Assembly: GCF_000620665.1 (NCBI RefSeq)
Contig: NZ_KK211162.1
Coordinates: 641,764-705,763 of the forward strand
Reading direction: 5' to 3'
Origin: Sphingomonas sp. URHD0057
GTDB taxonomy: Bacteria; Pseudomonadota; Alphaproteobacteria; Sphingomonadales; Sphingomonadaceae
Length of the DNA: 64,000 bases
Below, one piece after another: positions 49,890-59,440 of the stretch. A program made the translations under genes and the position numbers. A model generated the notes under the pieces. That model was not told where the DNA came from. It searched no databases and saw nothing but the letters and a program-made list of their open reading frames with translations. How positions within the stretch are numbered: the stretch's first letter is position 1; each line of letters opens with the position of its first letter.

Positions 49890-51878
49890 ATGCAGCCGAC
49901 CCAACGCCGCCTCGCCAACGCGATCCGCGCCCTCGCGATGGATGCGGTGGAGGCCGCCAATAGCGGCCATCCCGGCATGCCCATGGGCATGGCCGACGCG
50001 GCGACGGCGCTGTTCACCAAGCATTTGAAGTTCGACGCGGCCGATCCGCGCTGGCCCGACCGCGACCGGTTCATCCTGTCGGCCGGTCACGGCTCGATGC
50101 TGATCTACGCCTTGCTCTACCTGACCGGCTATGAGCGGCCGACGCTCGACGACATCAGGCATTTCCGCCAGCTCGGCTCGCCCACCGCGGGCCACCCCGA
50201 GAATTTCGAGCTGCCGGGGGTCGAGGTCACGACCGGGCCGCTCGGGCAGGGCGTCGCGATGGCCGTCGGCATGGCGATCGCCGAGCGGCATCTGAACGCG
50301 GTTTACGGCGACGAGCTGGTCGACCATCGCACCTTCGTCATCGCCGGCGACGGCGACCTTATGGAGGGCGTCAATCACGAGGCGGTCGGGCTCGCGGGAC
50401 ATTTGAAGCTCGGCCGGCTAATCGTGTTGTGGGACGACAACAAGATCACCATCGACGGCTCGACCGAACTGTCGCGGAGCGAGGATGTCGTCGCGCGCCA
50501 CCAGGCGGCGGGGTGGCAGACAGTGGAATGCGACGGGCTCGACGCCGGCAAGGTCAGCAAGGCGATCGAGAAAGCGGTCGCCGACGAGCGGCCGAGCCTG
50601 ATCCGCTGCCGCACGATCATCGGCTATGGCGCGCCCCACAAGCAGGGCACGGCGGCGACTCACGGCGCCGCGCTCGGCAAGGACGAGGTCGAGGCGGCGC
50701 GCAAGGAGCTTGGGCTCGAAGACCGTGACTTCGCGGTCTCCGACGATGTCCTCGGCAGCTGGCGCGCCTCCGGGCGCAATGGCGCCGCACCCCATGCCGA
50801 ATGGCAGCAGCGGCTCGAGGCGAGCGGCAAGAAGGACGAGTTCCTGGCGCGGATCGCGGGCAAGGCCGACGAGGGCTGGCTCAAGCCTTATGTCGACGGG
50901 CTGCTGGCCAATCCGGTGACCGTGGCGACGCGCAAGGCCTCGGAGATGGCGCTGGAGGCGATCAACCCCGCGCTTCCGGCGACGATCGGCGGCTCGGCCG
51001 ACCTCACCGGGTCCAACAACACGAAGACGAAGGGATTAGAGCCGCTTACGGATACGAACTACGGCGGCCGCTATATCTATTACGGGATTCGCGAGTTCGG
51101 CATGGCCGCGGCGATGAACGGGATGGCGCTGCACGGCGGCGTGATTCCGTATGGCGGTACGTTCCTCGTCTTCACCGATTACGCGCGCCCGGCGATCCGT
51201 CTCTCCGCGCTGCAGAAGGCCCGGGTCATCTACGTAATGACCCACGACAGCATCGGCCTTGGCGAAGACGGCCCGACCCACCAGCCGATCGAGCATCTCC
51301 AGAGCCTTCGCGCAATGCCGCAGCTCCAGGTCTATCGACCCGCCGACGCGGTCGAGACGGCCGAGTGTTGGGCGCTGGCGCTGGCGAGCGAGGGGCCATC
51401 CATCCTCGCCTTGACCCGGCAGAATCTGCCGCAGGTGCGAACCACCGCCGCGGACGAGAACCTCTGTGCGCGCGGCGCCTACCGGCTGAAGGTGGCGCAG
51501 GCGGAGCGCAGAGTCATCCTCATCGCCACCGGCTCGGAGGTCGAAATCGCGCTCAATGCCGCCGAGCTCCTTGAAGCGCAGGGGATCGGCACCGACGTGG
51601 TGTCCATGCCCTGCACCGAGCGGTTCGACGCCCAGCCCTGGCAATATCGGGAGGATGTCCTGCCCGATGTCAGCAATCGACAGATCCTCCGCGTCTCGAT
51701 CGAGGCGGGCACGACCTTCGGGTGGGAGCGCTACACCGGGCTTCACGGCCTCAAGGTCGGCATCGACCGCTTCGGGGTCAGCGCGCCGGCGAAGGACGCC
51801 TACGACTATTTCGGGCTCACCCCCGACAAGATCGCGGCCCGGGTCCTCGATCATATGAAACAAAGGGAAATTGCATGA
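49890..51878 (+). CDS. tkt: Transketolase
   Basis: A 662-aa ThDP enzyme moving two-carbon units between sugars in the pentose phosphate pathway. It starts RRLANAIRALAMDAVEAANS with GHPGMPMGMADAATALF, the ThDP motif GDGDLMEGVNHEAVGLAGHL, and in the second half GRYIYYGIREFGMAAAMNGM, THDSIGLGEDGPTHQPIEHL. The stop overlaps the gap start by 4 bp. It begins the rightward central-carbon cluster. Confidence 0.97.
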   Translation: MQPTQRRLANAIRALAMDAVEAANSGHPGMPMGMADAATALFTKHLKFDAADPRWPDRDRFILSAGHGSMLIYALLYLTGYERPTLDDIRHFRQLGSPTAGHPENFELPGVEVTTGPLGQGVAMAVGMAIAERHLNAVYGDELVDHRTFVIAGDGDLMEGVNHEAVGLAGHLKLGRLIVLWDDNKITIDGSTELSRSEDVVARHQAAGWQTVECDGLDAGKVSKAIEKAVADERPSLIRCRTIIGYGAPHKQGTAATHGAALGKDEVEAARKELGLEDRDFAVSDDVLGSWRASGRNGAAPHAEWQQRLEASGKKDEFLARIAGKADEGWLKPYVDGLLANPVTVATRKASEMALEAINPALPATIGGSADLTGSNNTKTKGLEPLTDTNYGGRYIYYGIREFGMAAAMNGMALHGGVIPYGGTFLVFTDYARPAIRLSALQKARVIYVMTHDSIGLGEDGPTHQPIEHLQSLRAMPQLQVYRPADAVETAECWALALASEGPSILALTRQNLPQVRTTAADENLCARGAYRLKVAQAERRVILIATGSEVEIALNAAELLEAQGIGTDVVSMPCTERFDAQPWQYREDVLPDVSNRQILRVSIEAGTTFGWERYTGLHGLKVGIDRFGVSAPAKDAYDYFGLTPDKIAARVLDHMKQREIA

Positions 51879-52882
51879 CCAAAGTGGCAATCAACGGGTT
51901 CGGCCGGATCGGACGGCTGGTCGCCCGCGCGATCCTCGAGCGCCCCGATTGCGGGCTGGAGCTGGTCAGCGTCAACGACCTCGCCGACGCCAAGTCGAAC
52001 GCGTGGCTGTTCAAGCGCGACAGCGTCCACGGCCTGTTTCCCGGCGATGTCACGACCGATGGCAATGACATCGTCGTCAACGGCAAGCGGATTCACGTCA
52101 CCGCCGAGCGGGATCCGGCGAAGTTGCCGCACAAGGCGAACGGCGTCGAGATTGCGCTCGAGTGCACGGGCTTCTTCGCCGACCGAGCCGGCGGCGAGAA
52201 GCACATTGAGGCTGGAGCGAAGCGGGTGCTGATCTCGGCTCCGGCAAAGGGCGCCGACCTGACCGTGGTCTATGGCGTCAACGACGACAAGCTGACCGCC
52301 GACAGCGTCATCGTCTCCAACGCATCGTGCACCACCAACTGCCTGGCGCCGGTCGCCAAGGTTCTCAACGACGCGCTGGGCATCGAGCGCGGGCTGATGA
52401 CGACCGTCCACGCCTACACCAACGATCAGAAGATCCTCGACCAGATCCATTCCGACCTGCGCCGGGCACGCGCAGCGGCCATGTCAATCATTCCGACGAC
52501 GACCGGCGCCGCGCGCGCGGTCGGCGAGGTGCTTCCCGAATTGAAGGGTAAGCTCGACGGCTCGGCGATCCGTGTCCCCGTGCCCGACGTCAGCCTGGTC
52601 GACCTGACCTTCACGCCGGGCCGCGACACCAGCCGCGACGAGGTCAACCAGATCCTCAAGGCCGCGTCTGAGACGCAGCGCCTCAAGGGCATCCTCGATT
52701 ACACCGATGAGCCTTTGGTCTCGATCGACCTTCAGCACACCAGCGCGAGCTCGACCATCGACAGCCTCGAAACGGCGGTGATCGAGGGCAAGCTGGTCCG
52801 CGTGGTCAGCTGGTACGACAATGAATGGGGCTTCTCGAATCGCATGGTCGACACCGCGGCGGCGATGGCGCGCCTGGGGTGA
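51875..52882 (+). CDS. gap: Glyceraldehyde-3-phosphate dehydrogenase, type I
   Basis: A 335-aa NAD(P)-dependent dehydrogenase of glycolysis. The Rossmann start is [20 protein letters not shown], the catalytic Cys is in [17 protein letters not shown], and [16 protein letters not shown] closes the catalytic domain. The ATG overlaps the tkt stop (ATGA) and ends 1 bp before the pgk start. Confidence 0.97.
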   Translation: MTKVAINGFGRIGRLVARAILERPDCGLELVSVNDLADAKSNAWLFKRDSVHGLFPGDVTTDGNDIVVNGKRIHVTAERDPAKLPHKANGVEIALECTGFFADRAGGEKHIEAGAKRVLISAPAKGADLTVVYGVNDDKLTADSVIVSNASCTTNCLAPVAKVLNDALGIERGLMTTVHAYTNDQKILDQIHSDLRRARAAAMSIIPTTTGAARAVGEVLPELKGKLDGSAIRVPVPDVSLVDLTFTPGRDTSRDEVNQILKAASETQRLKGILDYTDEPLVSIDLQHTSASSTIDSLETAVIEGKLVRVVSWYDNEWGFSNRMVDTAAAMARLG

Positions 52883-52883
52883 C

Positions 52884-54089
52884 GTGAGCGGGTTCAAGAC
52901 CCTCGACGACCTGCCGGAGGAGCTGACCGGAAAGAAGGTCCTCGTCCGGGTCGACCTCAATGTGCCGATGGACGGGGCCAAGGTTACCGACGACACGCGG
53001 CTGCGGGCCATGCTGCCGACGGTGCTGGAGCTGAGCGATCGCGGCGCGATCGTCCTGCTGCTGTCGCATTTCGGCCGGCCCAAGGGCGAAATCCGACCCG
53101 ACATGTCGACCGCGCAGCTGGTGCTTCCGATCCACCGGCTGGCGGGACGCTCGGTGCGGTTCATCGAGGATTGCCAGGGCGCGGAGGCGGCGAGGGCGAT
53201 CACGACCATGCTGCCGGGCAATATCGGCGTGCTCGAGAACACCCGCTTTCACCTCGGCGAAGAGAAGAACGATCCGGAGCTGGCCAGGGCGATGGCCGCG
53301 CTCGGCGATTTTTACGTCGACGACAGCTTCTCGACCGCGCACCGCGCGCACGCCTCCACCGAAGGCATTACGCACTACCTTCCGAGCTATGCCGGCCGCG
53401 CGATGGAGGCGGAGCTGAAGGCGCTCGAGCGCGCGCTTGGCGATCCCGAACGTCCGGTCGCGGCGGTGGTCGGCGGGGCCAAGGTCTCGACCAAGCTCGC
53501 GGTGCTCGGCCACCTCGTCGGTAAGGTCGATCATCTGATCATCGGCGGCGGCATGGCCAACACCTTCCTCGCGGCGCGCGGGGTGAATGTCGGCAAGTCC
53601 CTGTGCGAGCATGAGCTGACCGGCGAGGCGAACGCGATCTTCGATCGGGCCGAGGAAGCCGGATGCACCATCCACCTGCCCTATGATGTCGTGGTGGCCA
53701 AGGAATTCGCAGCGAACCCGCCGAGCCTGCGCACCTGCAACGTGCACGAGGTCGCGGCGGACGAGATGATCCTCGACATCGGCCCGGCCGCGGTCGAGGC
53801 CCTCGCGGACGTCTTGAAGACTTGCCGCACCCTAGTGTGGAACGGTCCGCTGGGAGCGTTCGAGACGCCGCCGTTCGATGAAGCTACCGTCGCGCTGGCC
53901 AAGACGGCCGCGGCGCTGACCAAGGAAGGCTCGCTCGTTTCGGTCGCGGGCGGCGGAGATACGGTGGCCGCGCTTAATCTCGCTGGGGTCGCCGGCGACT
54001 TCACCTTTGTCTCGACCGCCGGCGGAGCGTTTCTGGAATGGATGGAAGGCCGCACGCTTCCTGGCGTCGCCGCCCTGGAACGCCAATGA
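52884..54089 (+). CDS. pgk: Phosphoglycerate kinase
   Basis: A 401-aa glycolytic kinase generating ATP from 1,3-bisphosphoglycerate. N-terminal substrate motifs are [13 protein letters not shown] and [12 protein letters not shown]; the nucleotide side has [26 protein letters not shown] and the end [28 protein letters not shown]. It starts with GTG 1 bp after the gap stop. It overlaps the acetyltransferase gene by 4 bp. Confidence 0.97.
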   Translation: MSGFKTLDDLPEELTGKKVLVRVDLNVPMDGAKVTDDTRLRAMLPTVLELSDRGAIVLLLSHFGRPKGEIRPDMSTAQLVLPIHRLAGRSVRFIEDCQGAEAARAITTMLPGNIGVLENTRFHLGEEKNDPELARAMAALGDFYVDDSFSTAHRAHASTEGITHYLPSYAGRAMEAELKALERALGDPERPVAAVVGGAKVSTKLAVLGHLVGKVDHLIIGGGMANTFLAARGVNVGKSLCEHELTGEANAIFDRAEEAGCTIHLPYDVVVAKEFAANPPSLRTCNVHEVAADEMILDIGPAAVEALADVLKTCRTLVWNGPLGAFETPPFDEATVALAKTAAALTKEGSLVSVAGGGDTVAALNLAGVAGDFTFVSTAGGAFLEWMEGRTLPGVAALERQ

Positions 54090-54589
54090 TCCGGCCGGCG
54101 CGGGACAGTGACCGGGATGCCATTGCGGCGATCCATACTGCGAGCTGGCAGGACACCTATCGCGATGTGTTGCCCGATGATCTTCTCGACGGAACGCTCA
54201 GCAGTATCATGGCCGATCGGTGGCAGACGCAGGAGATCGGGGATCGCGACGTGGTGCTGGTCGCGCAAGCGGACGACGGTGAAATCCTCGGTTTCGCGGC
54301 CACCTGGGTCGAGGAACAAGGCGGCGGCTACATCGACAACCTTCATGTGCAGTTTTCCGCGCAGTCGCAGGGCCTGGGCCGGGCAATGCTGCGCGAAACA
54401 GCCGCTCAGCTGTTGCGCAACGGTGTTCCGACCGGGTACCTGCACGTGGTCGCTTCGAACCAGCGGGCCCGCTCGCTCTACATGAGGCTCGGCGGCGAGC
54501 CTGGTCCGATCGAAGACAAGAATCTCTATGGCACGATTGTGCCCAATCAGCGGATCGATTGGTCCGATCTTTCAATCCTTGCGGGGTGA
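54086..54589 (+). CDS. GNAT-family N-acetyltransferase within the glycolytic cluster
   Basis: A 167-aa acetyl-CoA-dependent acyltransferase: [20 protein letters not shown], the central strand [20 protein letters not shown], and the acetyl-CoA loop [17 protein letters not shown] (Q-x-x-G-x-G/A-like), ending with [15 protein letters not shown]. The ATG overlaps the pgk stop (ATGA), and the fba gene follows 3 bp later. Its place between pgk and fba suggests coregulation, possibly modification of a metabolite or enzyme, but the substrate is unknown. Confidence 0.88.
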   Translation: MIRPARDSDRDAIAAIHTASWQDTYRDVLPDDLLDGTLSSIMADRWQTQEIGDRDVVLVAQADDGEILGFAATWVEEQGGGYIDNLHVQFSAQSQGLGRAMLRETAAQLLRNGVPTGYLHVVASNQRARSLYMRLGGEPGPIEDKNLYGTIVPNQRIDWSDLSILAG

Positions 54590-54592
54590 CGA

Positions 54593-55492
54593 ATGAACCA
54601 GTCTGAGATGACGGCCAAGATCGAGCAGGGCGACGGCTTCATCGCCGCGCTCGACCAGTCGGGCGGGTCCACGCCCAAGGCGCTGCAGGGTTATGGCATC
54701 GAAGAAGGCGCCCGGTCGACTGACGCCGAGATGTTCGACCTCATCCACCAGATGCGCTCGCGGGTGATCACTTCCCCCTGCTTCGCCAGCGGCAAGGTGA
54801 TCGGCGCGATCCTGTTCGAGCGGACGATGGACGGCACGGTCGACGGCAAGCCGACCCCGCAGGCGTTGATCGACCGCGGAATCGTGCCCTTCATCAAGAT
54901 CGACAAGGGGCTCGAGGACGAAGAGAATGGCGTCCAGATGATGAAGCCGATGCCAGGGCTCAGCGGCCTGCTCGAGCGCGCGCGGCAGCTCGGGGTGTTC
55001 GGGACCAAGGAACGGTCGGTCATCAATCTGGCGAACGAGGGTGGAATCGCGGTCCTCGTCGCGCAACAGTTCCAGGTCGCTCAGCAGGTCCTGGAGCACG
55101 GCCTGGTCCCGATCATCGAGCCCGAAGTGAACATCAAAAGCCCGGAGCGAGCCGAATGCGACCGGCTGTTGCTCGCGGCATTGCTCGAAGAGCTCGATGA
55201 GATTCCCGATGGTCAACGGGTCATGCTGAAGCTCTCAATTCCGGCCGAGCCAAACTCGTTCGCCCCGCTGGTCAGTCATCCGAAGGTGCTGCGAGTGGTT
55301 GCGCTGTCCGGAGGGTTCAGCCGCGAGGATGCCTGCCGCGAGCTGGCCAGGAACCCCGGGATGATCGCAAGCTTCAGCCGCGCGTTGCTGTCGGACCTCC
55401 GCGCTCAGCAGAGTGACGAGGAGTTCGACCGCACCCTCGGCGCGGCAATCGACGAGATCTACCAGGCGTCGACCGAGAAGGTGCTCGCCTAA
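54593..55492 (+). CDS. fda: Class I fructose-bisphosphate aldolase
   Basis: A 299-aa Schiff-base aldolase cleaving fructose 1,6-bisphosphate. Typical bacterial class I motifs are DGFIAALDQSGGSTPKAL, ILFERTMDGTVDGKPTPQAL, FIKIDKGLEDE, PIIEPEVNIKSPERAE and the Schiff-base lysine context VMLKLSIPAEPNSF. Length is normal. Final gene of tkt-gap-pgk-GNAT-fda. Confidence 0.95.
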   Translation: MNQSEMTAKIEQGDGFIAALDQSGGSTPKALQGYGIEEGARSTDAEMFDLIHQMRSRVITSPCFASGKVIGAILFERTMDGTVDGKPTPQALIDRGIVPFIKIDKGLEDEENGVQMMKPMPGLSGLLERARQLGVFGTKERSVINLANEGGIAVLVAQQFQVAQQVLEHGLVPIIEPEVNIKSPERAECDRLLLAALLEELDEIPDGQRVMLKLSIPAEPNSFAPLVSHPKVLRVVALSGGFSREDACRELARNPGMIASFSRALLSDLRAQQSDEEFDRTLGAAIDEIYQASTEKVLA

Positions 55493-55493
55493 T

Positions 55494-55775
55494 CTACGAT
55501 GGCTGTCGTTTCTCGCGCCACGCCGCCGCGTAGGGCAAACCGAACATGTAGAGGCCCGTGAACATCAGCAGGAACAGGGGCGGCAACGGCGAGTAAGTGA
55601 TCCAAGCGGGAGGCTGGCCAAGCGCCATGGCGATGAAATTTGCGATTACGGTCAGCGTGAATAGAATTGCCAACCAGCGGTGCACCTGCCGGAACCAGCT
55701 GCTCCACTTCAGTTGAGGCTCCTTTGACTGAGGACGAGAATCATCTGGCTTTGTCGAGTAGAACCGCGCCCACAT
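55494..55775 (-). CDS. Small two-helix membrane protein
   Basis: A 93-aa protein with two hydrophobic helices (WLAILFTLTVIANFIAMALG and LPPLFLLMFTGLYMFGLPY) and Lys/Arg-rich ends. The HRWLAILFTLTV segment recalls the entry helix of PepSY/cytochrome-b-like proteins, but it is too short for those. It converges on the aldolase gene and is one base after the VOC gene stop. Confidence 0.72.
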   Translation of the reverse strand: MWARFYSTKPDDSRPQSKEPQLKWSSWFRQVHRWLAILFTLTVIANFIAMALGQPPAWITYSPLPPLFLLMFTGLYMFGLPYAAAWREKRQPS

Positions 55776-55776
55776 C

Positions 55777-56181
55777 TTACCGTGCCTCGATCATCTTCCA
55801 CCCGTTCCCCGACGGGTCGCGGAAGTTCGCGTCGACATTGCCGAAGCGTTCGGTCGGCTCCTGGGTGAATTCCACGCCGCGTGCGCGAAACCGCTCGTAC
55901 GCCTCGCGGCAATCGTCGACCACGAGGATGAGCGGCGGCATGGCACCCTTGGCGACGATTTCGCTCAGCGTCTGCGCGGTCGCTTCGTCGACGGTCGGCG
56001 GCTGAGGCTTGAATAATCCGAGCTGCACGCTCGGCTGGTCCGGATGCTGCACCGTCAGCCAGCGATAGTTGCCGTTCCGCGCGTCGGTGTGGACGCGAAA
56101 GCCGAGCTTCTCGACATAGAAATCTAGGGCCTCGTCCTGATCGCGGACGTAAAGACCGGCCACTCCGACACCCTGACTCAT
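55777..56181 (-). CDS. VOC (glyoxalase/bleomycin-resistance-like) protein
   Basis: A 134-aa vicinal-oxygen-chelate fold: VAGLYVRDQDEALDFYVEKL, GFRVHTDARNGNYRWLTVQH, VQLGLF, then the second beta-alpha-beta-beta-beta module ILVVDDCREAYERFRARGVE, NVDANFRDPSGNGWKMIE. Metal ligands at the usual places (His/Glu/Gln) are partly present. The start overlaps the AraC-type gene stop by 4 bp, so they form an operon. The substrate is unknown. Confidence 0.88.
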   Translation of the reverse strand: MSQGVGVAGLYVRDQDEALDFYVEKLGFRVHTDARNGNYRWLTVQHPDQPSVQLGLFKPQPPTVDEATAQTLSEIVAKGAMPPLILVVDDCREAYERFRARGVEFTQEPTERFGNVDANFRDPSGNGWKMIEAR

Positions 56182-56678
56182 GGAATCTCCTCTTGGTTGG
56201 GCCTAAGCGCATTATTGTCTGATTCCTGCCGTCGCTTCTCCGAAACTGCGATTGTAAGGTTGGGCCGGTGGGCCGCGCTAACGAAGCAGTGAGGCACGTC
56301 CGCGAGGCGGTGCGGGACGGCTTTTTCGCGGGCCCGAAGCTCACTCGGGCTCTCGCCCGTGATGTCGCGGAAGATGCGTCCGAACGTCCCCAGGCTGTTC
56401 CAGCCTGTGTCGAACGCGATCTCGGTGATGGACCGCTCAGTGTCGCGGAGCAGCGCCTTGGCCCGCTCGATTCGACGAGTGAGCAAGTAGCGGTGCGGCG
56501 GGATTCCGAACGCGTCCTTAAACGACCGCGCGAAATGGGCCTCGGAAACGCCGCTGACGCGCGCGAGACAGGAGACCGTCCATTCTTCATCGCTGGCGGC
56601 GTCCATCCGGTCCTTTGCGCGCAGGAGGCGGCGCAGCAGCGCGGGGTCGTGGCTGGCTGGGCTGCGTTTGTCTCGCAT
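56178..56678 (-). CDS. AraC-family regulator
   Basis: A 166-aa regulator consisting mainly of the AraC DNA-binding domain: SCLARVSGVSEAHFARSFKD, FGIPPHRYLLTRRIERAKAL, then ITEIAFDTGWNSLGTFGRIF with the second helix-turn-helix and GESPSELR. No separate sensor domain is present. ATG 56678 is chosen, since upstream residues overlap thiE. It is cotranscribed with the VOC gene, probably as its regulator. Confidence 0.88.
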   Translation of the reverse strand: MRDKRSPASHDPALLRRLLRAKDRMDAASDEEWTVSCLARVSGVSEAHFARSFKDAFGIPPHRYLLTRRIERAKALLRDTERSITEIAFDTGWNSLGTFGRIFRDITGESPSELRAREKAVPHRLADVPHCFVSAAHRPNLTIAVSEKRRQESDNNALRPNQEEIP

Positions 56679-56735
56679 CGGCCCCCGATAGGGGCGACTA
56701 GCCTCCCCGTGCAAACACGCTAGTGAGCGATCGCG

Positions 56736-57401
56736 ATGGACGAGGACGACTTCGACCCGATCGACTTTCCGCCGCCCGAGCGGACCGAGCCGTCGCGACT
56801 CTATCTGATCAGCCCGCAGGAGGTCGGTGGAGCGTTCCCGGACCGGCTCAAAGCGGCACTGGAGCCGGGCGTCGCGACGGCGTTCCAGCTCCGCGTCAAG
56901 GACGTCGGCGAGCATGAGCTGGCGCGGCTGGCAGAGCCGCTACAGCGGATTTGCGCCGAGGCCGGCGTGGCCTTCATCGTCAACGACAGCATGGCGCTAG
57001 CGAAGCGTCTTGGCGCTGACGGAGTGCACCTCGGCCAGTCGGACGGGGACATCCGCGAGGCGCGGGCGCTGCTCGGGGCGGACGCGCAGATCGGACGGAC
57101 CTGCCACGACAGCCGCCACCTCGCGATGCAGGCGGGCGAGGATGGCGCCGATTATGTCGCATTCGGGGCCTTCCATCCGACCACGACCAAGCCGTCGCAT
57201 TACCGTCCGCAGCCTTCGATCCTGAGCTGGTGGTCGACCGTGTTCGAAATCCCCTGCGTGGCGATCGGTGGAATCACGCCGGACAATGCGCGGCCGCTGG
57301 TCGAGGCCGGGGCCGACTTCATTGCCGTATGCCAGGCGGTGTGGGGCACCGACGATCCGGGCGCCGCCGCCGCTGCATTCGGCCCGGTACTCGCACTCTG
57401 A
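56736..57401 (+). CDS. thiE: Thiamine-phosphate synthase
   Basis: A 221-aa TIM-barrel enzyme joining the pyrimidine and thiazole moieties of thiamine. It shows RLYLISPQEVGG, AFQLRVKDVGEHELARL, AFIVNDSMALAKRLGADGVH with LGQSD, the IGRTCHDSRHLAMQAGEDGA motif, and AIGGITPDNARPLVEAGADF. No TPP riboswitch was visible upstream in the 57-bp gap. It converges on the S9 peptidase gene. Confidence 0.93.
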   Translation: MDEDDFDPIDFPPPERTEPSRLYLISPQEVGGAFPDRLKAALEPGVATAFQLRVKDVGEHELARLAEPLQRICAEAGVAFIVNDSMALAKRLGADGVHLGQSDGDIREARALLGADAQIGRTCHDSRHLAMQAGEDGADYVAFGAFHPTTTKPSHYRPQPSILSWWSTVFEIPCVAIGGITPDNARPLVEAGADFIAVCQAVWGTDDPGAAAAAFGPVLAL

Positions 57402-59408
57402 TTATTTGAGATACTTGGCGTACCAGTCGAGGTAGCGCTGATAGCGGTCGCGGAGGAAGCTCGGCCGTTTCAGCCCGTGATATTGGCCCGGGTAGATCAC
57501 CAGCTCGGTCGGCACGCCGCGGCTCTTCAGCGCCTGGTACATCTGCTCGCTGTTGAGCAGCGGCACGTTGAAATCCTTGTCGCCGACCTGGAACAGCGTC
57601 GGGGTGACGATCTTGTCGACGTGATAGAAGGGGTAGGAGTTCTTCATCCACACATCGAGATGCTCCCACGGCTTGCCCAGCTCCACCTCATAGTCGCGGA
57701 TATATTGGTCGGTGCCGTAGCCGGCGAGGATATTGGAGATGCTGGCGCCGCTGGTCGCGGCCTTGAAGCGCGGGTCGGATGCGATGGTGTAGTTGGTCAG
57801 CATCCCGCCGTAGCTCCAGCCGCCGACGCCGAGCCGATTGGGATCGGCAATCCCGCGGGCGACCGCGTCATCGACGGCGGCAAGCACGTCAGGCACGGCA
57901 ACTCCGCCCCAGTCGGCGTAGAGGGCCTTGGCATAATCCTGCCCAAACCCGGTGCCGCCGCGCGGATTTGCAGCGACGACGGCGTAGCCGTTGGCGGCAA
58001 GCAACTGCCATTCGAAGGTGAACCCGTAGTCAAACTGTGACTGCGGTCCGCCGTGAAGGCGGAGGACCGTTGGGACGCGGCCGTTGGCGCCGGTCAGCGG
58101 GCGGACGAGAAAGCCATGGACCTCGGTGCCGTCCTTGCTGTGCAGCACCGTGTCCTCGACCGGGGCGAGTTGGACGTCGGCCAACCAGGCATCGTTCTGG
58201 CGGGAGATGCGGCGGAGGTTTGTGCCGTCGAGCGCGAACACTTCGGGCGGACGCGCGAAGTCCTCGGCGAGAGCGACTGCATGACCCTTCGCCTCGGCTT
58301 GCGCCCAGACAACCGTCTTGCCGGTGGTGAGCCGACGGACGGCGCCGCCTGATGCCGGCACGCTCGCGAGATACTGGGCCTTGTCGTCCTCGACGATGAT
58401 CCGCAGCGACTTGCCGTCGGCCGACCAGATCGGGTTGCCGACATTGCGGTCGAGCGAGGCGGTAACGACGCGTGGCTCCCCGCCCGAGGCGGGCACCACG
58501 GCGAGATGCCGGGTGCCGTAAGAGAAAAGCTCGACCGGACCGCCCTGGATGTAAGCGATGCTACGGCCGTCCGGACTCCAGGCCGGGTAGCTCGAATAAT
58601 CGGGATCGTTGTCGTCGCCGGCAAAGATGGTGAGCCGGGTCGGGGCCTGCGCCGCGCCATTCGTCGGTACGACCCACAGATCGGTGTTGTAGGTGCGGTC
58701 CGGGTCCTTATCGCGATTGCTGACGAAGGCGATCTGGCTGCCGTCGGGCGAGAAAGCGGGGAGGTAATCGTCGAAGTCGCCGGTGACGAGGCGGCGCGCC
58801 TGGCCGCTCGCGACATCGAGCAACATCAGCCGCTGGCGACGGTTCGAGAGATAGCCTTCGATGTCGCGCTTGAACTGGAAGCGGTCGATGACGATCGGCT
58901 TGGGTGGCTTGTCGTCGTCCTTGGCGTCGTCCGACGATTGCTCAGGATCGGGATCGAGGACGATTAGTGCGATTTGTCGGCCGTTGGGCGACCAGGCATA
59001 ATCCACTACGCTGCCGTCCACCTTCGTCAGCGGGCGCGCTTCGCCGCCGGTGCGGTCGAGCAGCCACAGCTGGTCGTTGTCGTGCTTGTCCGTGCGCGAG
59101 GAAATGAACCCGAGATAGCGCCCGTCGGGGCTCCAGCGGGGCGTGCTTTCGCTTTCCTTTTCGCGACTGGTCAGCTGCAGCGTCCGTGCGCCGTCCCACG
59201 AGGTCATCCAGAGATGCGTGAAGGCCTTGTCGGCTTTTACATCGACCGAGCCGACTTGGTAGGCGACCCAGGTCCCGCTCGGGTCGATCGCGGGCGCTGA
59301 GACGTCGCGAATGTTGTTGATGTCACTGACGGCGATCGGCCGAGCGGCAGTGGGAGAAGCGCAGATGGCGGTCGTCGCCACGGCGAACGCGAGATAGTTT
59401 GATTTCAC
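57402..59408 (-). CDS. S9-family prolyl oligopeptidase-like serine peptidase
   Basis: A 668-aa secreted peptidase with a signal peptide (YLAFAVATTAICASPTAARP). A beta-propeller of WD40/PD40-like TolB repeats follows (SPDGRYLGFISSR, SPNGRQIALI, SPDGSQIAFVSNR, SPDGRSIAYIQ). The C-terminal alpha/beta hydrolase domain carries the nucleophile in GVGGWSYGGMLT, Asp in VGDKDFNVPL and His in YPGQYHGL. GTG 59408 has GAGGGGG eight bases upstream. Acylaminoacyl- or dipeptidyl-peptidase activity is likely. Confidence 0.92.
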   Translation of the reverse strand: MKSNYLAFAVATTAICASPTAARPIAVSDINNIRDVSAPAIDPSGTWVAYQVGSVDVKADKAFTHLWMTSWDGARTLQLTSREKESESTPRWSPDGRYLGFISSRTDKHDNDQLWLLDRTGGEARPLTKVDGSVVDYAWSPNGRQIALIVLDPDPEQSSDDAKDDDKPPKPIVIDRFQFKRDIEGYLSNRRQRLMLLDVASGQARRLVTGDFDDYLPAFSPDGSQIAFVSNRDKDPDRTYNTDLWVVPTNGAAQAPTRLTIFAGDDNDPDYSSYPAWSPDGRSIAYIQGGPVELFSYGTRHLAVVPASGGEPRVVTASLDRNVGNPIWSADGKSLRIIVEDDKAQYLASVPASGGAVRRLTTGKTVVWAQAEAKGHAVALAEDFARPPEVFALDGTNLRRISRQNDAWLADVQLAPVEDTVLHSKDGTEVHGFLVRPLTGANGRVPTVLRLHGGPQSQFDYGFTFEWQLLAANGYAVVAANPRGGTGFGQDYAKALYADWGGVAVPDVLAAVDDAVARGIADPNRLGVGGWSYGGMLTNYTIASDPRFKAATSGASISNILAGYGTDQYIRDYEVELGKPWEHLDVWMKNSYPFYHVDKIVTPTLFQVGDKDFNVPLLNSEQMYQALKSRGVPTELVIYPGQYHGLKRPSFLRDRYQRYLDWYAKYLK

Positions 59409-59440
59409 GAGAACGGCCCCCTCTTCAGAAGGAGCGAGGG

